A DNA stretch of 41,486 bases from Archaeoglobus sp. JdFR-37 (GCA_002010215.1 MTMY01000034.1:1-41486); one strand, 5' to 3'. Shown: positions 1 to 10,728, numbered from the stretch's first letter. A program made the numbers and translations. Notes: a model not told the origin generated them from the sequence alone.

Positions 1-536
1 TCAACACACCGCCTCATCCAGGCTTTAGCAGCTTTGAATCTCCAATACAGTCAGAAAAAAGCTTAGAAGAGAGTATTCAGAAGTTAACTTAGAATTGAGA
101 ATAAGAATATGATGGAAGCTTTACTCAAGCTTTACTCATATGACGTTTGAGAAATTGTCTTTAAAGATCACAGAGGGGTTCAATTAAGCTGAAGAGAGAT
201 AATGCAAGAGGTTATGGGGGAGGATTGGAGGTTGGAATCTTTGATAAGTGGATGTACAAACTCGAGAGAATTTTTGGAGAATTCACGTGTGCAAAGCATG
301 ATGTGTTATTGCGGAGTGATATATATTTCGGAGTATTAAAAACTGGTTTGGAGAAAAGATACAGACTTACTTGCTGAAACGGCTATTACAAGAATTCTAG
401 CGAAGGGTTAAGCGTTACGCTATGTGAATTTTGTTGAAGATTAATGAATAGTAAGTGCTCCTGTTTTTTTAGGTATAACAGTTACGTTTTTATACTTTGT
501 ATTGTATATTATAAATTATGATGAAGGTGAAATAAG
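1..536. other. Left-edge region without a supported gene
   Basis: No convincing complete gene is seen. Two short plus-strand frames run in from the left edge and stop near 66 and 97; either could be the tail of a gene outside the window. A frame open from 165 to 377 reads like protein (it includes a Gly-rich RGYGGGLEVGIFDKW stretch) but has no ATG or GTG start and only one badly placed TTG, so it may be a relic. The AT-rich bases from about 480 to 520 probably carry the promoter of the CBS gene that starts at 537. Confidence 0.4.
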
Positions 537-1697
537 ATGGATGTTGAGGAATTAAAAGAGCTGATTATAGAAAATTATTATGTTATTAATGCAGATGAAG
601 CCATTTCGAAGGTTATTCCAAGGTTAAGCGAGTCTAAGCATGAGAGAGCCCTATTGGTTGAAAAAGATGGCAAAATCATTGGTGTTGTAAGAGAAAAGGA
701 CCTAATCAGAGGTAGCCTGATGACAAGTCCAGATGAAACGAAAATCAAGAGCTTCCTTGCGAAAACTGGAACAATTCACTTAAATGAACTAACACCAGAG
801 AACGTGGCAAGAAGGTTTATAGAGGATTCCACACCCTTTGTTCTTGTTAAGCTTAACGGGGGGCTTGGAGTTATTCACATTAATGATTTTCTACAAAAAA
901 TAAAACAAGAATTTGAAAATGTTAAGATTGGGGATGTTATGAATCCTGACGTTATCACTGTGAAAACGTACGACGGTGCGTCCAAAGCTCTGGCTACTAT
1001 GAGGAATCATGGTATTAGCAGAGTTGTTGTAGTTGATGACGAAAATAAAGTTGTTGGAATCATTACCGGCAAGGATGTCGTAGATAGGGTTGTATCTCTG
1101 GGGAAAGATGATAGGCTTGGATACCTGAGCATGAAAGAAAAAGAAAAAACGCTTTCAATAATAGTTGAGGGCATAATGAGTCATCCGGTTATAACAGTTG
1201 AGAGGAATGATACTATTGCCAAAGCTATTGATCTGATGATTGAGAATGATATATCAAGCCTCGTGGTTACAAGGGGTAGCATTCCTGAGGGGATAGTGGT
1301 AAAGAAAGATTTTCCCGAATATTACTTAAAGAAAACAATCTCAAAAGAATATGAAGTGCAAATTATCACAAAGGGTGTGGTTTTGGATGATTCTGAAGTA
1401 GAAAAACTTTTAGACGAATTAAACAAGTTTTTGAGGAAGTTCAAGGGTTCTCTTGGAAAGGCTCATTTATTCGTTTATGTGAAGAAACTCAAACTGTATT
1501 ACAGAGAAATACCTCTCATTCACGTGAGGATGAGGCTGAGGAGCGATCATGGAGATTTCTTTGTTACTGGTGAATCTTGGGGTGTGGAGTTTGCGGTTCA
1601 TGCAACCTTGAATAAGCTGGAAAGACAGGTAATAAAGGACAAAGAGCTAATACTCGATAAGGGAATGATACAGAGGTTTTACGGAGAGATTTTTTAA
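537..1697 (+). CDS. CBS-domain protein with C-terminal ribosome-hibernation-like domain
   Basis: This is a 386-residue soluble protein. The first 120 residues form a divergent CBS pair. Residues about 130-265 are a clear second pair, with the typical MNPDVITV...VVGIITGKDVV and MSHPVITV...SSLVV patterns. CBS pairs usually bind adenine nucleotides or S-adenosylmethionine and regulate an attached domain. The last 110 residues (GKAHLFVYVKK...HGDFFVTGESWG...AVHATLNKLERQ) resemble the HPF/RaiA ribosome-hibernation fold, including the basic, Leu-rich closing helix. I infer a nucleotide-sensing ribosome-associated factor. The start is the ATG preceded by GGTGA. It stands alone, with T-runs following the stop. 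Confidence 0.8.
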   Translation: MDVEELKELIIENYYVINADEAISKVIPRLSESKHERALLVEKDGKIIGVVREKDLIRGSLMTSPDETKIKSFLAKTGTIHLNELTPENVARRFIEDSTPFVLVKLNGGLGVIHINDFLQKIKQEFENVKIGDVMNPDVITVKTYDGASKALATMRNHGISRVVVVDDENKVVGIITGKDVVDRVVSLGKDDRLGYLSMKEKEKTLSIIVEGIMSHPVITVERNDTIAKAIDLMIENDISSLVVTRGSIPEGIVVKKDFPEYYLKKTISKEYEVQIITKGVVLDDSEVEKLLDELNKFLRKFKGSLGKAHLFVYVKKLKLYYREIPLIHVRMRLRSDHGDFFVTGESWGVEFAVHATLNKLERQVIKDKELILDKGMIQRFYGEIF

Positions 1698-1715
1698 CGA
1701 GTCTCGTTCTTATTT

Positions 1716-1880
1716 TTAATCGATACTTAGTGGTGTTAGGTCTTTTTCCAAATCTTTAATGGGAGTAATCAATATCCTGAATTTTTGTTTATCAATCCAC
1801 AACAAAGTGTGATTTGTAAGTAAGATCGAGAGAACAAAACTAGAAAAACCAACTAAAATCGTCCAGAAAATGGATTTCAC
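1716..1880 (-). CDS. Candidate small single-pass membrane protein (54 aa)
   Basis: A short reading frame opens at a GTG directly after an in-frame TGA. It encodes one N-terminal hydrophobic segment (about residues 4-22, FWTILVGFSSFVLSILL) followed by a charged tail containing KDLEKDLTPLSID. No Shine-Dalgarno sequence is visible before the GTG. The composition is more protein-like than the surrounding AT-rich spacer between the CBS gene and thrC. It could be a genuine small membrane protein or the decayed end of a longer one. No function is recognised. Confidence 0.3.
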   Translation of the reverse strand: MKSIFWTILVGFSSFVLSILLTNHTLLWIDKQKFRILITPIKDLEKDLTPLSID

Positions 1881-2000
1881 TCAATAGCAAATGTTAATAA
1901 CAACACTTTTAACAACTTCTTAATTACTTTGTGAAGTATTGGTTAGCGAAGGGTGATTCAACTCCAATAACATTAAATATTAATCAGGAGTCCGCCAGCC

Positions 2001-3188
2001 ATGGAGTACCTCCTGAGGTGCATTGATTGTAACAGCTATTACGAAAGCGATTATATCTATACTTGTCCCCGTTGTAGCGGGCTCTTAGAAGTTCAGTTCT
2101 CTCTAAACGCTGATGAAATTGACTTCTCACTTGATGGTAACAACCTTTCTGTATGGAAATACCGTTCGCTTCTTCCTGTCAGAATTAACCCTATTTCTTT
2201 AAATGAAGGAGGGACCCCCCTTTACAAGGCAAATTACATCTCTGAGGTTTCAAATTGTAATGTTTACGTCAAGCACGAGGGTATGAACCCTTCTGGTTCT
2301 TTCAAAGATCGTGGGATGACTGTGGGTGTCACAAAAGCAATCGAGATCGGGAGGAAGGCTGTTGCTTGCGCCTCTACAGGCAACACATCTGCAAGTATGG
2401 CCATGTATGCTGCAAGAGCCGGAATTAAAGCATATGTTCTCCTTCCTGCTGGGAAAGTGGCTCTGGGAAAGGTTGCACAGGCTCTGATGCATGGTGCGAG
2501 AGTAATTTCCATAAAAGGGAATTTCGATGAGGCGTTGACACTTGTAAGGCAAGTATGCGAAGAGAAGGGCTTCTACCTGCTAAACTCAGTGAATCCCTTC
2601 CGTCTCGAAGGACAGAAAACCATAGCCTTTGAAATTGTTGATGCTCTCGGCGTTCCTGATGCAGTTATCCTTCCTGTGGGAAATGCAGGAAATATTTCTG
2701 CCATTTACAAGGGGTTTTTGGAGCTGAGGGAGCTTGGGTTAATTGATGAAATCCCGAGGATGATAGGAGTGCAGGCTGAAGGAGCCAACCCCATTTTTAG
2801 AGCTTTTATAGAGGGGAGAAGGGAAATAGAACCCATTGAAAACCCTGAAACTGTAGCAACAGCTATAAGGATTGGCCAGCCTGTCAACGCAAAAAAAGCT
2901 CTCAGGGCTATTTATGAGTCAGAGGGTATGGCAGTTGAGGTGAGTGATACCGAAATAGTTGAAGCTCAGAAGCTTCTGGCAGCGAAGGAAGGCATAGGGG
3001 TTGAACCGGCCAGTGCAGCAAGCGTGGCGGGTTTAATAAAGCTCAGTAGGGAGGAAGAGTTAAGCGGGGAAAGAGTTGTCTGCATCACCACTGGACACCT
3101 CCTGAAAGACCCTGAGGAAGTAATCAAGGTATGTGGAAAGCCCATAGAAGTTGATGCAGACGTTGAGGCCATTAAGAAGGCTCTTTAA
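2001..3188 (+). CDS. thrC: Threonine synthase
   Basis: A PLP-dependent enzyme that converts O-phosphohomoserine to threonine, the last step of threonine biosynthesis. Its 395 residues match the archaeal type. An N-terminal zinc-ribbon (Cys7, Cys10, Cys22, Cys25) precedes the fold-type II core. The PLP lysine lies in NPSGSFKDRGM (Lys102), followed by the STGNTSAS phosphate-binding loop and a Gly-rich VGNAGN loop. The ATG has AGGAG about 10 bases upstream. Its 3' end overlaps the convergent taw3 gene by 17 bases. Confidence 0.95.
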   Translation: MEYLLRCIDCNSYYESDYIYTCPRCSGLLEVQFSLNADEIDFSLDGNNLSVWKYRSLLPVRINPISLNEGGTPLYKANYISEVSNCNVYVKHEGMNPSGSFKDRGMTVGVTKAIEIGRKAVACASTGNTSASMAMYAARAGIKAYVLLPAGKVALGKVAQALMHGARVISIKGNFDEALTLVRQVCEEKGFYLLNSVNPFRLEGQKTIAFEIVDALGVPDAVILPVGNAGNISAIYKGFLELRELGLIDEIPRMIGVQAEGANPIFRAFIEGRREIEPIENPETVATAIRIGQPVNAKKALRAIYESEGMAVEVSDTEIVEAQKLLAAKEGIGVEPASAASVAGLIKLSREEELSGERVVCITTGHLLKDPEEVIKVCGKPIEVDADVEAIKKAL

Positions 3189-3822
3189 CTTTAATGTTTA
3201 ATCTGCCTGATTTTCCGACTCCATTCGCTTCAAGTCGTCTCAGCTCATTTTCAAGCCTTAAAAGCCTAGATCTGCTCCTTTCAAGTTTTTCAATTGCAAA
3301 TTCCAGCTGTATCTTTAGCGATTCCTTGGTAACAACAGGGTCTCCGTTCACTGCCACAACCATCTCCATTTTTTCCAGAGAGAATATTTCAACTATGTTT
3401 CTTGAAGGGGATATGACACCTGCTCTCCTGAATCCAGCTTTTCTGGCGATGCTCATGAACTCTTCTGCTTTTTGCATATCTCTGCAAGCCACATGCAAAA
3501 TTGGAGGATGCATTATGAACCATGTAACTCTTTTACCCTTCTTTATGGCTTCCCAGACCTCCTCTAGATCTACTTTACCATGCCATTTTCCAAGGAAAAC
3601 GCTCTCTGACTTGTTTCCGAAATCGGGCATATCCATAATCACAATCCTTCCAGAACAGCTTGAAAGGGTGACAAAATCTGGGAATGAGTTTATCAGGTTG
3701 AGAAGCGGCAGGATTTCAGGGTCAATTTGATGAATACTCCTATTAAAACTCTGGAGCTTTTCAGTTCTGTACTCTTCCCAGCATCCTCCTTTTCGACTTC
3801 TCCAGCCCCTGAGCTCCAGCAT
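3172..3822 (-). CDS. taw3: tRNA-phenylalanine wybutosine-synthesis methyltransferase Taw3
   Basis: Belongs to the TYW3/Taw3 family, which N4-methylates the 7-aminocarboxypropyl-demethylwyosine intermediate at position 37 of tRNA-Phe. The family signature Ser-Ser-Cys-Ser-Gly-Arg-Ile sits near residue 55. It is followed by the FLGKWHGKV and TWFIMHPPILHV segments, the latter with the conserved His. The C-terminal 50 residues are a charged, Leu/Arg-rich helix. At 216 residues it has normal archaeal length; the exact start is uncertain because the first 20 residues are unusual. It runs convergently into thrC. Other wybutosine genes (Trm5, Taw1, Taw2) are not in the window. Confidence 0.9.
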   Translation of the reverse strand: MLELRGWRSRKGGCWEEYRTEKLQSFNRSIHQIDPEILPLLNLINSFPDFVTLSSCSGRIVIMDMPDFGNKSESVFLGKWHGKVDLEEVWEAIKKGKRVTWFIMHPPILHVACRDMQKAEEFMSIARKAGFRRAGVISPSRNIVEIFSLEKMEMVVAVNGDPVVTKESLKIQLEFAIEKLERSRSRLLRLENELRRLEANGVGKSGRLNIKVKEPS

Positions 3823-3861
3823 AAAAAGAGGTAATGGCCTCGAAATAAAAAATTTAGAAAT

Positions 3862-5552
<1,691 letters not shown>

Positions 5553-5601
5553 ATCACAACATATCCATCAGGGTTAATAACCGAACCGCTCTTTATTCCT
5601 T

Positions 5602-6003
5602 ATGTACCGTTTCATCGATCATACCGCAGACATTGCCTTTGAGGTTGAGGCAGAAACCTTAGATGGGTTGATTGAAGAAGCCTCAAAGGCTTTTTACGAA
5701 GCATTCGTGTTTACCGATAGACTTGAAGTGACGGAAGAGGTGGAAGTGGAAGTTGAAACTGATAGCGAAGATTATCTTCTCTACAAATGGCTTAACGAAC
5801 TCCTCTATCTCTTCGACACCCGTCATTTTGCTGGCAAAGAGATTGCGGTTAAGATAGATGGTTTGAAGGCCAAAGGAGTAATTAAGGGTGGACAGCTTAG
5901 AGACGAGCTAGTCAGGTGCGAACCTAAAGCCATAACTCTACACAAATTTACAGTAGAAAGAAAAGATGGTGGATGGAGGGCGTTTGTTGTGGTGGATATC
6001 TGA
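5602..6003 (+). CDS. Archease
   Basis: Archease family protein, 133 residues. Archease activates the RNA ligase RtcB, which joins tRNA halves after intron removal and works in RNA repair. The diagnostic N-terminal FIDHTADIAFEV carries the His and Asp metal-binding residues. The C-terminus ends with the family's acidic VVVDI. No Shine-Dalgarno sequence precedes the ATG; an AT-rich element lies about 25 bases upstream, suggesting a leaderless message. The link to tRNA splicing is relevant because an intron-containing tRNA-Trp gene lies in this window. No rtcB gene is present here. Confidence 0.93.
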   Translation: MYRFIDHTADIAFEVEAETLDGLIEEASKAFYEAFVFTDRLEVTEEVEVEVETDSEDYLLYKWLNELLYLFDTRHFAGKEIAVKIDGLKAKGVIKGGQLRDELVRCEPKAITLHKFTVERKDGGWRAFVVVDI

Positions 6004-6068
6004 CTGGTTCATTGGACATTGGGGCATCCGATCATCCATTGGTTTATCTACTGATTCTACTGATCATC

Positions 6069-7253
6069 CTACTCCTTTTTTCTCATAAGCTCTCTGAATA
6101 ACCTCCCCTGCAGTCCGTGAAAGCGAGAGAAACCTTCTGAATACCTCTGATCTATTGCTAAAGAGTCGAATGAGGTGAGCTCTTCCCTATAGAGTGCGAA
6201 GGGGGAATCTCTTGCCACAGGCAGAACGCTACCTTTGTAAAGTCTCAGCTTAACCCAACCTGTAACTCTTTTCTGTGTCTCGTCGATGAAGGCGTTTAGA
6301 GCATCGAAAAGGGGCTCGTTCGTTAACCCGTAATACACAAGCTCTGCCCACTCTTCCTCAACAAATCTCTTGAATTTAAGCTCTCTTCTGCTGAGCACGA
6401 GCTTTTCAAGGTCTCTGTGGGCTGTGAGAAGAATTGTTGCTGCGGGATGCTCGTAGTTCTCCCTCGCTTTCAGTCCGAGAACTCTATCTTCCATCATGTC
6501 GTTCCTGCCCACTCCATGCTTGCCACCTATTTCGTTGAGCTTTTCAATTATCTCGAAGACATCCGCTATCTCACCATTCAGGCTTACCGGTCTGCCTGCC
6601 TCAAATCCAACTTCAACGATCTCAGGCTCATCTGGAGCCTCTTGCGGGCTTATAGTCCACTCGTAAATCTCTTCTGGTGGCACAAAGTCAGGTTTTTCAA
6701 GGTCTCCCCCTTCTATGCTCCTGCTCCAGATGTTCTCGTCAATGCTCCAGGGTTTATCCTTCGTCACCGGCACATCAATGCCATGCTGCTTGGCATACTC
6801 AATTTCCCATTCTCTTGTGAGATTCAGTTCCCTCATTGGAGCCACAACTCTGAGGCCGTACTCGTAAAAGACGTTGTCAAACCTAAGCTGATCGTTTCCC
6901 TTTCCGGTTGCGCCATGGGCAACAGCTTCTGCACCCTCTTTCAGGGCAATTTCAGCAACTTTCTTGGCTGTTATTGGTCTTGCAAGTGCGGTGCCGAGAG
7001 GATACCCTTCATATTCTCCATTAGCCTTGATGAGCATTACAAGGGCCTCGCCAAATTCTTTCTTGGCGTCGACGGTATAGTGTTTGTCAGCATATTTATT
7101 CCCCCTCTCTTCGGCCCTCTTGATCTCCTTTCTTGGCTGACCTATATCTACCGTTACTGTGATGACCTCCTCGAAACCATACTTCTCCTTAAGCAAGGGT
7201 ATGCAGACAGTTGTGTCCAGACCTCCGGAGTACGCCAGAACGACCTTGGACAT
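6069..7253 (-). CDS. argG: Argininosuccinate synthase
   Basis: ATP-dependent ligase that joins citrulline and aspartate in arginine biosynthesis. The 394-residue protein opens with the N-type ATP pyrophosphatase P-loop [12 protein letters not shown] and contains the citrulline and aspartate binding segments [12 protein letters not shown] and [12 protein letters not shown]. Length and motif order are those of a normal bacterial or archaeal ArgG. It appears monocistronic. A TATA-like element (7276-7284 on the complementary strand) and a pair of direct repeats lie upstream. Confidence 0.97.
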   Translation of the reverse strand: MSKVVLAYSGGLDTTVCIPLLKEKYGFEEVITVTVDIGQPRKEIKRAEERGNKYADKHYTVDAKKEFGEALVMLIKANGEYEGYPLGTALARPITAKKVAEIALKEGAEAVAHGATGKGNDQLRFDNVFYEYGLRVVAPMRELNLTREWEIEYAKQHGIDVPVTKDKPWSIDENIWSRSIEGGDLEKPDFVPPEEIYEWTISPQEAPDEPEIVEVGFEAGRPVSLNGEIADVFEIIEKLNEIGGKHGVGRNDMMEDRVLGLKARENYEHPAATILLTAHRDLEKLVLSRRELKFKRFVEEEWAELVYYGLTNEPLFDALNAFIDETQKRVTGWVKLRLYKGSVLPVARDSPFALYREELTSFDSLAIDQRYSEGFSRFHGLQGRLFRELMRKKE

Positions 7254-7275
7254 AACCTCACGTTCTCATCTTGTA

Positions 7276-7322
7276 GTATATAAGAGATTTGCAACGTTAT
7301 GGCACAGCTTGTAACTTTATGG
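7276..7322 (-). promoter_or_regulatory. argG promoter with TTATGG direct repeats
   Basis: The plus strand shows GTATATAAG at 7276-7284, the complement of a TATA box about 25 bases before the argG start. Just upstream of it (in argG orientation) are two copies of TTATGG at 7297-7302 and 7317-7322, exactly 20 bases or about two helical turns apart, each followed by a similar C/T-G-rich trinucleotide. This arrangement fits a regulator binding on one face of the helix. The binding protein is unknown; the role is inference. Confidence 0.4.
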
Positions 7323-7422
7323 TGCAAAACCTCATGATTGTTGAAAAACGGTTCGATATGTTGAAAATAAGGGTGCGAAAATTTAATTAAATAGTTATCC
7401 AATCATGTTTGAGGTGGTTTGT

Positions 7423-7626
7423 ATGGCAGAAGATATGAACCAGGCAATCTTGAAAGCTTTGAAGGAGCTTGGTGTTGCTTCAAGCAAAGAAATCGCTGAA
7501 AAAATTGGTGTACCCACGTCAAAGGTTTCATGCAGGCTTGCGCCTCTCAAGAGGAAAGGACTTCTGGAATCTCCTGAGAAGGGAAAGTGGACGCTGACGG
7601 AGGAGGGTAAAAAACAGGTCAAATAG
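7423..7626 (+). CDS. Small winged-helix DNA-binding protein
   Basis: A 67-residue protein that is essentially one winged-helix domain: SSKEIAEKIGVPTSKVSCRLAPLKRKGLLE is a helix-turn-helix of the ArsR/MarR-like kind, followed by a short wing (GKWTLTEEGKKQ). It is likely a transcription factor or a small chromatin-associated DNA-binding protein. I chose the ATG at 7423 over the ATG at 7405 because GAGGTGG lies 5-6 bases before 7423. An AT-rich TATA-like stretch sits near 7380. Its 3' end overlaps the convergent lipoprotein gene by 8 bases. It is transcribed away from argG, with the argG regulatory region between them. Confidence 0.8.
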   Translation: MAEDMNQAILKALKELGVASSKEIAEKIGVPTSKVSCRLAPLKRKGLLESPEKGKWTLTEEGKKQVK

Positions 7627-8008
7627 TTAATTCAGCCCTTCCGCTTTCAACACCGTTCACAAGCACAATTACAAAATATTTCCCATTTCCAAGTTTGCCA
7701 ATCTTTATTTCTTCCTTGTATTCTTGAATAACTTGGATGCATACCTCTCCTGGCTTGGGTGGTATATGGGTGAAGCTTAGATAAATCGTATTCCCTTTCT
7801 TTGTCATTCCATCAAATTTCATTTTATGGCAAGGGTTGGGAAGTTGGAAAACTGCTATGGCTTTCCACCCATCATCTTCAATAAGAATAAGCTGGCTGAG
7901 ATATCCAGAAGTGTCCACACTAACTTCAGGCTCCTTTTCGTCCACTTTTACCTTCTCTCCTGTACATCCTATCAATGCAATGGCGGCAATCAGTAATAAA
8001 TACCACAC
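7619..8008 (-). CDS. Predicted exported lipoprotein, function unknown
   Basis: A 129-residue protein with a short hydrophobic signal ending in a lipobox-like IALIGC followed by TGEK, so the Cys is probably lipid-modified and the protein faces the outside. The mature part is about 110 residues, beta-rich in appearance, with two further Cys residues (PCHKMKF and GEVCIQV) that could form a disulfide. It starts at a GTG. I recognise no family. It stands alone between the winged-helix gene and the mevalonate operon. Confidence 0.65.
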   Translation of the reverse strand: MWYLLLIAAIALIGCTGEKVKVDEKEPEVSVDTSGYLSQLILIEDDGWKAIAVFQLPNPCHKMKFDGMTKKGNTIYLSFTHIPPKPGEVCIQVIQEYKEEIKIGKLGNGKYFVIVLVNGVESGRAELTI

Positions 8009-8107
8009 AGAGAATCATATTAAAATTGCCGTTAAAATACTTTTCCGAAATGCGATATTTCGGCCCGAATCTGGATAAAGATTGATAAAAAATTCAATTG
8101 TAAACTT

Positions 8108-8503
8108 TCAGGCCTCCTCTGCAGGAATAAATTTTGTCCCGTAATAAATTATCCCATCTTCACCATCCTCACCGTATTTCCTAAAAACAGCCTTAACTCT
8201 CATTCCATCATGCACCTCTTCTGGCTCGCAAGCAAGCTGAGAAGTAATTATCGGCCCCTCATCCAGCTGGATGAGTGCTACAACGTAGGGCTTCTCCATC
8301 TTAAGGCCTACAGGAGTATCATGGACTATGCTGTAGCTCAGAACGGTACCATATCCGCTCAGCTGAACTTCTTCGATGCTGCTCCTCCTCCTGCACACTG
8401 GACAGAAGTTTCTTGGTGGGTAATAATTCCTTCCGCAGGTATTGCATCTCGTCCCAATCAAATCATACCTGTACCTTATCTTCCTCCAGAAACGTGGAAG
8501 CAT
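8108..8503 (-). CDS. DUF35 zinc-ribbon/OB-fold protein, partner of thiolase and HMG-CoA synthase
   Basis: A 131-residue protein with an N-terminal zinc ribbon (CNTCG...CPVC) followed by an OB fold (GTVLSYSIVHDTP...VVALIQLDEGP). This is the DUF35 family. In archaea a DUF35 protein has been shown structurally to hold acetoacetyl-CoA thiolase and HMG-CoA synthase together, letting the intermediate pass between them. Its position as last gene of the HMG-CoA synthase-thiolase operon, 4 bases after the thiolase, supports the same scaffold role. Confidence 0.88.
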   Translation of the reverse strand: MLPRFWRKIRYRYDLIGTRCNTCGRNYYPPRNFCPVCRRRSSIEEVQLSGYGTVLSYSIVHDTPVGLKMEKPYVVALIQLDEGPIITSQLACEPEEVHDGMRVKAVFRKYGEDGEDGIIYYGTKFIPAEEA

Positions 8504-8507
8504 TATT

Positions 8508-9665
8508 TCACCTCCCTAGGATAGTAACTACAGCTGTTCCACCTGTACCACCGATGTTAAGGGCAAGGGCAGTCTCACACTCCACTTGCCTCTTTCCTGC
8601 ACCTCCTCTCAGCTGCAGCACCAGCTCAGCCACCTGTCTAACACCTGTTGCTCCAACAGCATGGCCGCATGCCTTCAGCCCACCGGAAGGGTTGACAGGA
8701 ATCTCACCTCCCATCTCAACAATGCCCTCTCTGATGAGCTCTGCTCCCTTTCCTTTCTCAATAAATCCTAGATCCTCATAAGCCATAATCTCTGCTATTG
8801 TAAAGCTGTCGTGAAGTTCGGCAACATCTATATCCCTTGCTTCAACTCCTGCCTGCTTGTATGCTTGTCTTGATGCCGTCACCACAGATTGCATTGTTGT
8901 CAAATCTTTTCTGCTGTGTAAAGCCAGATAATCGCTTGCCTGAGCAGATGACTTGATGTACACAGGCGTATCGGTGTATTGTTTTGCCACCTCTTCACTT
9001 GCGAGTACGACACAGGCAGCACCATCGCTTATTGGAGCACAATCCAGCAGCTTGAGAGGCTCGGCAACGTAGGGAGAGTTGAGAACGGCATCAACACTGA
9101 TTTCACTCTTGAACTGAGCCTTCGGATTATTTACAGCGTTTCTGTGGTTTTTGACGCTCACCATCGCCAGATCTTCTTCTGTAGTTCCGAATTCTTTCAT
9201 GTGTAGCTTTGTCATCATTGCGTAAATGGCACTTAGGGTTGCACCAACAAATCCCTCCCACTCCATGTCTGCTGAGGATGACATTATCTCCATGCTGAGC
9301 TCTCCAGCATCCGTCACCTTCTCAACACCAGCGGCAATCACTATGTCGTGCATCCCCGAAGCCACAGCCAGATGTGCCATTCTCACGGCAAGACCTCCGC
9401 TAGCATCCGCAGCTTCAACTCTGACAGAGGGTATGTTCAGCTCTGCTAGCCCGGCGTAGTCTGCTATGAGAGTTGCAACGTGCTCCTGTGCAATGTACCT
9501 ACCTGCACTCATGTTTCCAACGAACAGAGCATCAATCTCCTTTCCTTCCAGCCCAGCATCTTCCAGAGCTTCAACCCCTGCTTCCAGCATTATATCTCTG
9601 AAGCTTCTATCCCAGAGCTCTCCAAATCGGCTCTGACCAACTCCAATGACTGCAACCTTTCTCAT
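8508..9665 (-). CDS. Thiolase-family acetyl-CoA acetyltransferase (mevalonate operon), unusual active site
   Basis: Archaeal SCP2-type thiolase of 385 residues, expected to condense two acetyl-CoA to acetoacetyl-CoA as entry to the mevalonate pathway. Family features include the N-terminal VAVIGVGQSRFGE, a GNMSAG loop, NPSGG and GHAVGATG with the catalytic His near residue 335, and the closing NIGGTGGT. The oddity is at the nucleophile: the motif that normally reads Ala-Cys-Ala-Ser-Gly reads Ala-Asp-Ala-Ser-Gly (Asp87, codon GAT). The later HDCF motif also reads HDSF. Either the enzyme is altered or inactive, or another residue serves. It lies 24 bases after HMG-CoA synthase and 4 bases before DUF35. 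Confidence 0.88.
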   Translation of the reverse strand: MRKVAVIGVGQSRFGELWDRSFRDIMLEAGVEALEDAGLEGKEIDALFVGNMSAGRYIAQEHVATLIADYAGLAELNIPSVRVEAADASGGLAVRMAHLAVASGMHDIVIAAGVEKVTDAGELSMEIMSSSADMEWEGFVGATLSAIYAMMTKLHMKEFGTTEEDLAMVSVKNHRNAVNNPKAQFKSEISVDAVLNSPYVAEPLKLLDCAPISDGAACVVLASEEVAKQYTDTPVYIKSSAQASDYLALHSRKDLTTMQSVVTASRQAYKQAGVEARDIDVAELHDSFTIAEIMAYEDLGFIEKGKGAELIREGIVEMGGEIPVNPSGGLKACGHAVGATGVRQVAELVLQLRGGAGKRQVECETALALNIGGTGGTAVVTILGR

Positions 9666-9689
9666 GAGTTATCACCTTACCTAATCCTT

Positions 9690-10727
9690 TTACCTCATCC
9701 TTATCTTTCTCCTGAACTTGGCATAGGTGCCGTAGTCTATGTACACTTTCTTTGAAATCTTATCCCAGACTCCTGGGTTTCTGTTGAGATTTTCGATGGC
9801 GTCAGTTACAGTTATGGAAAATGCATCGCTTCCAGCACCTGAACCAAAGGAAACTAGAAGTATTCTGTCTCCTGGCTTCGCAACGTCCAGTATTGCTGCA
9901 AATCCTAAAAGCGATGAACCGGAATACGTGTTTCCAACGTACCTCACAACCAGCCCCTGTTCTATCTGTTCCTTGGAAAAGCCCAGCATTCTGGCGGCTC
10001 TAACGGGAAACTTCCCGTTTGGCTGGTGAAAGACAGCGTAATTGAAATCCTCTGGCTTGAGCCCAGTCTCCTCCATCAGCATTTTTGCCGCTGACACCAC
10101 ATGCCTGAAATATGCTGGCTGTCCCGTGAAGCGTCCGCCGTGGCTGGGATACGGTCGCCCTTCTCTCCTCCAGAAGTCTGGAGTGTCAGAGGTGAAGCTG
10201 CATGTGTGCTCTATTTCGGCAATGACTCCATCATTTCCCACCAGAAATGCTGCCCCTCCAGCAGCAGCAGAGTACTCCAGCGGGTCTCCTGGAGCTCCCT
10301 GACTAGTGTCGGAGCCTATAGCAAGGCCGTATTTTATCATTCCAGCCTCCACCATAGCCATGCAGTTCTGAATTCCTGCTGTACCAGCTTTGCATGCAAA
10401 TTCGAGATCAGCAGCAAAGAAATCGTTCCCCACATCCAAAGCTTCACCTACTATGGTGGCTGTGGGCTTTACTGCATAAGGGTGACTTTCAGAACCGACA
10501 AATATGGCACCAATATTCTTCGGATTGATACCAGCCCTTCTAACCGCTTCCCTTGCCGCCTCAACACTTATGGTGGCTGTATCCTCGTCAAGATCAGGGA
10601 CGGATTTCTCGAGAACGCCCAGCCCTCCTTTTATGACATCAGCATTCTCTCCCCAGATTCTTGCGATATCTTCAGCTTTTATCCTGTAACGGGGTATGTA
10701 TGTCCCGTATGACACAATTCCTACCAA
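9690..10727 (-). CDS. Hydroxymethylglutaryl-CoA synthase
   Basis: Condenses acetoacetyl-CoA with acetyl-CoA to HMG-CoA, feeding mevalonate and archaeal isoprenoid lipid synthesis. The catalytic residues look intact: the nucleophilic Cys in LEFACKAGT, the Glu in [10 protein letters not shown] and the His in [11 protein letters not shown] set the start at a TTG (giving [12 protein letters not shown], the usual family N-terminus), because GGAGGTG lies 6 bases upstream; the in-frame ATG at 10745 is inside the upstream gene and gives an atypical extension. With this start a single base separates it from the regulator's stop codon, implying translational coupling. Confidence 0.95.
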   Translation of the reverse strand: MVGIVSYGTYIPRYRIKAEDIARIWGENADVIKGGLGVLEKSVPDLDEDTATISVEAAREAVRRAGINPKNIGAIFVGSESHPYAVKPTATIVGEALDVGNDFFAADLEFACKAGTAGIQNCMAMVEAGMIKYGLAIGSDTSQGAPGDPLEYSAAAGGAAFLVGNDGVIAEIEHTCSFTSDTPDFWRREGRPYPSHGGRFTGQPAYFRHVVSAAKMLMEETGLKPEDFNYAVFHQPNGKFPVRAARMLGFSKEQIEQGLVVRYVGNTYSGSSLLGFAAILDVAKPGDRILLVSFGSGAGSDAFSITVTDAIENLNRNPGVWDKISKKVYIDYGTYAKFRRKIRMR

Positions 10728-10728
10728 T

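Noticed and set aside
165-377. Open frame near the left edge
   Set aside because: Protein-like in part but with no usable start codon and no recognised family.
6004-6068. Repeated GATCATCC/ATTGG words between archease and argG
   Set aside because: Too short and imperfect to call a repeat family or terminator.
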